Under the pieces are notes generated by a model. That model searched no databases. It had not been told where the DNA came from and saw only the letters and a list, made by a program, of their open reading frames with translations. The translations under genes were made by a program, and so were the position numbers. Below are positions 5,534-5,892 of a stretch of DNA of 5,892 nucleotides, in pieces. The stretch's first letter is position 1. Every line of letters begins with the position of its first letter. The stretch is taken from the NCBI GenBank assembly GCA_937943665.1, contig CALEAR010000052.1:1-5892 (forward strand). Reading direction: 5' to 3'. This DNA comes from an uncultured Alcanivoracaceae bacterium (lineage in GTDB: Bacteria > Pseudomonadota > Gammaproteobacteria > Pseudomonadales > Alcanivoracaceae).

Positions 5534-5892
5534 ATGAAAATGCTTTTGCGTTGCTTGTTGAGCTTGTGCGTGTTTGTGGTAACACCTGCACAGGGGGAAT
5601 GGCTTTATGGTTTAGGGTTTGCCAATAATTTGGTGGGGCCACAAGTGGAGTGGGCATCTCGCCATTACAGTGTTTATGTTTTGCCTGGTTTTTTCACCAA
5701 AAGTGGTGGATTAGATGTGAAGGATGTGCGCTGGGTGGTGGGTGGACGGTATCGCTTAGAAGGGGGCACCACGGTGACCGATGGGTTTTATGTGGGGGCT
5801 CTAGCGGGAGATTTAGGCAAGGATAAAGGGGTGAAGCGTTATGGGGCAGGCTTGGAGCTTGGCCACCAATGGGTTACCACCAATTTACGCTG
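5534..5892 (+). CDS. Secreted protein, probable outer-membrane beta-barrel (3' end outside window)
   Basis: I do not recognise this gene. 119 codons are visible with no stop before the window end. Residues 1-19 or 1-21 form a signal peptide: K2 and R6, a hydrophobic core 7-17, and a cut after A19 or G21. The mature part alternates polar and hydrophobic or aromatic residues and is rich in glycine and tyrosine, with segments such as about 23-30, 44-54, 65-74, 84-91 and 102-119 that look like amphipathic beta strands. That pattern suits a small outer-membrane barrel. The start is ATG 5534, with AAGGA at 5520-5524 some 9 nt upstream. It follows the purC terminator and a separate AT-rich promoter region, so it is probably not part of the dapA operon. 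A soluble periplasmic beta protein is the main alternative. Confidence 0.7.
   Translation, partial: MKMLLRCLLSLCVFVVTPAQGEWLYGLGFANNLVGPQVEWASRHYSVYVLPGFFTKSGGLDVKDVRWVVGGRYRLEGGTTVTDGFYVGALAGDLGKDKGVKRYGAGLELGHQWVTTNLR

Overview
The window reads as a chromosomal housekeeping stretch of a gammaproteobacterium of moderate GC. Gene content and order resemble the Pseudomonas neighbourhood PA1005-PA1013 (M48 peptidase, TusA-like, bcp, gcvR, dapA, bamC, metallo-beta-lactamase-fold gene, purC), recalled from memory. A marine or Cellvibrionales-type relative of Pseudomonas is plausible, but this is inference. There are no mobile elements, CRISPR arrays, rRNA or tRNA genes, and no sign of recent transfer.

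Left part (1-2157): a BepA-type periplasmic M48 metalloprotease with a C-terminal TPR domain runs on the minus strand and leaves the window before its stop. It appears to start at TTG 1345. A divergent TusA-like sulfur-carrier gene starts at 1436. Its stop codon overlaps the stop of the convergent gene bcp (peroxiredoxin Q) by 4 bp.

Middle (2158-2401): a 244-bp divergent region lies between bcp and dapA. It holds a 14-bp palindrome near the bcp start, a nested imperfect inverted repeat of about 82 nt, and a second hairpin that competes with it for bases. gcvR, often found here, is absent.

Right part (2402-5400): dapA, bamC, a YycJ/WalJ-like metallo-hydrolase gene and purC form a tight operon, with two 4-bp stop/start overlaps and one 19-bp gap. 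It links lysine/peptidoglycan precursor synthesis, outer-membrane protein assembly, a probable nucleic-acid hydrolase and purine synthesis. BamC is much shorter than the E. coli protein and seems to keep only one helix-grip domain. A 14-bp-stem hairpin after purC probably ends the transcript.

Far right (5443-5892): an AT-rich promoter-like stretch precedes the start of an unrecognised secreted protein with a beta-barrel-like pattern, cut by the window end.

The window is mostly ordinary core genome. I do not see a clear new system. The best leads are the structured bcp-dapA intergenic region, the short BamC and the partial beta-barrel gene.
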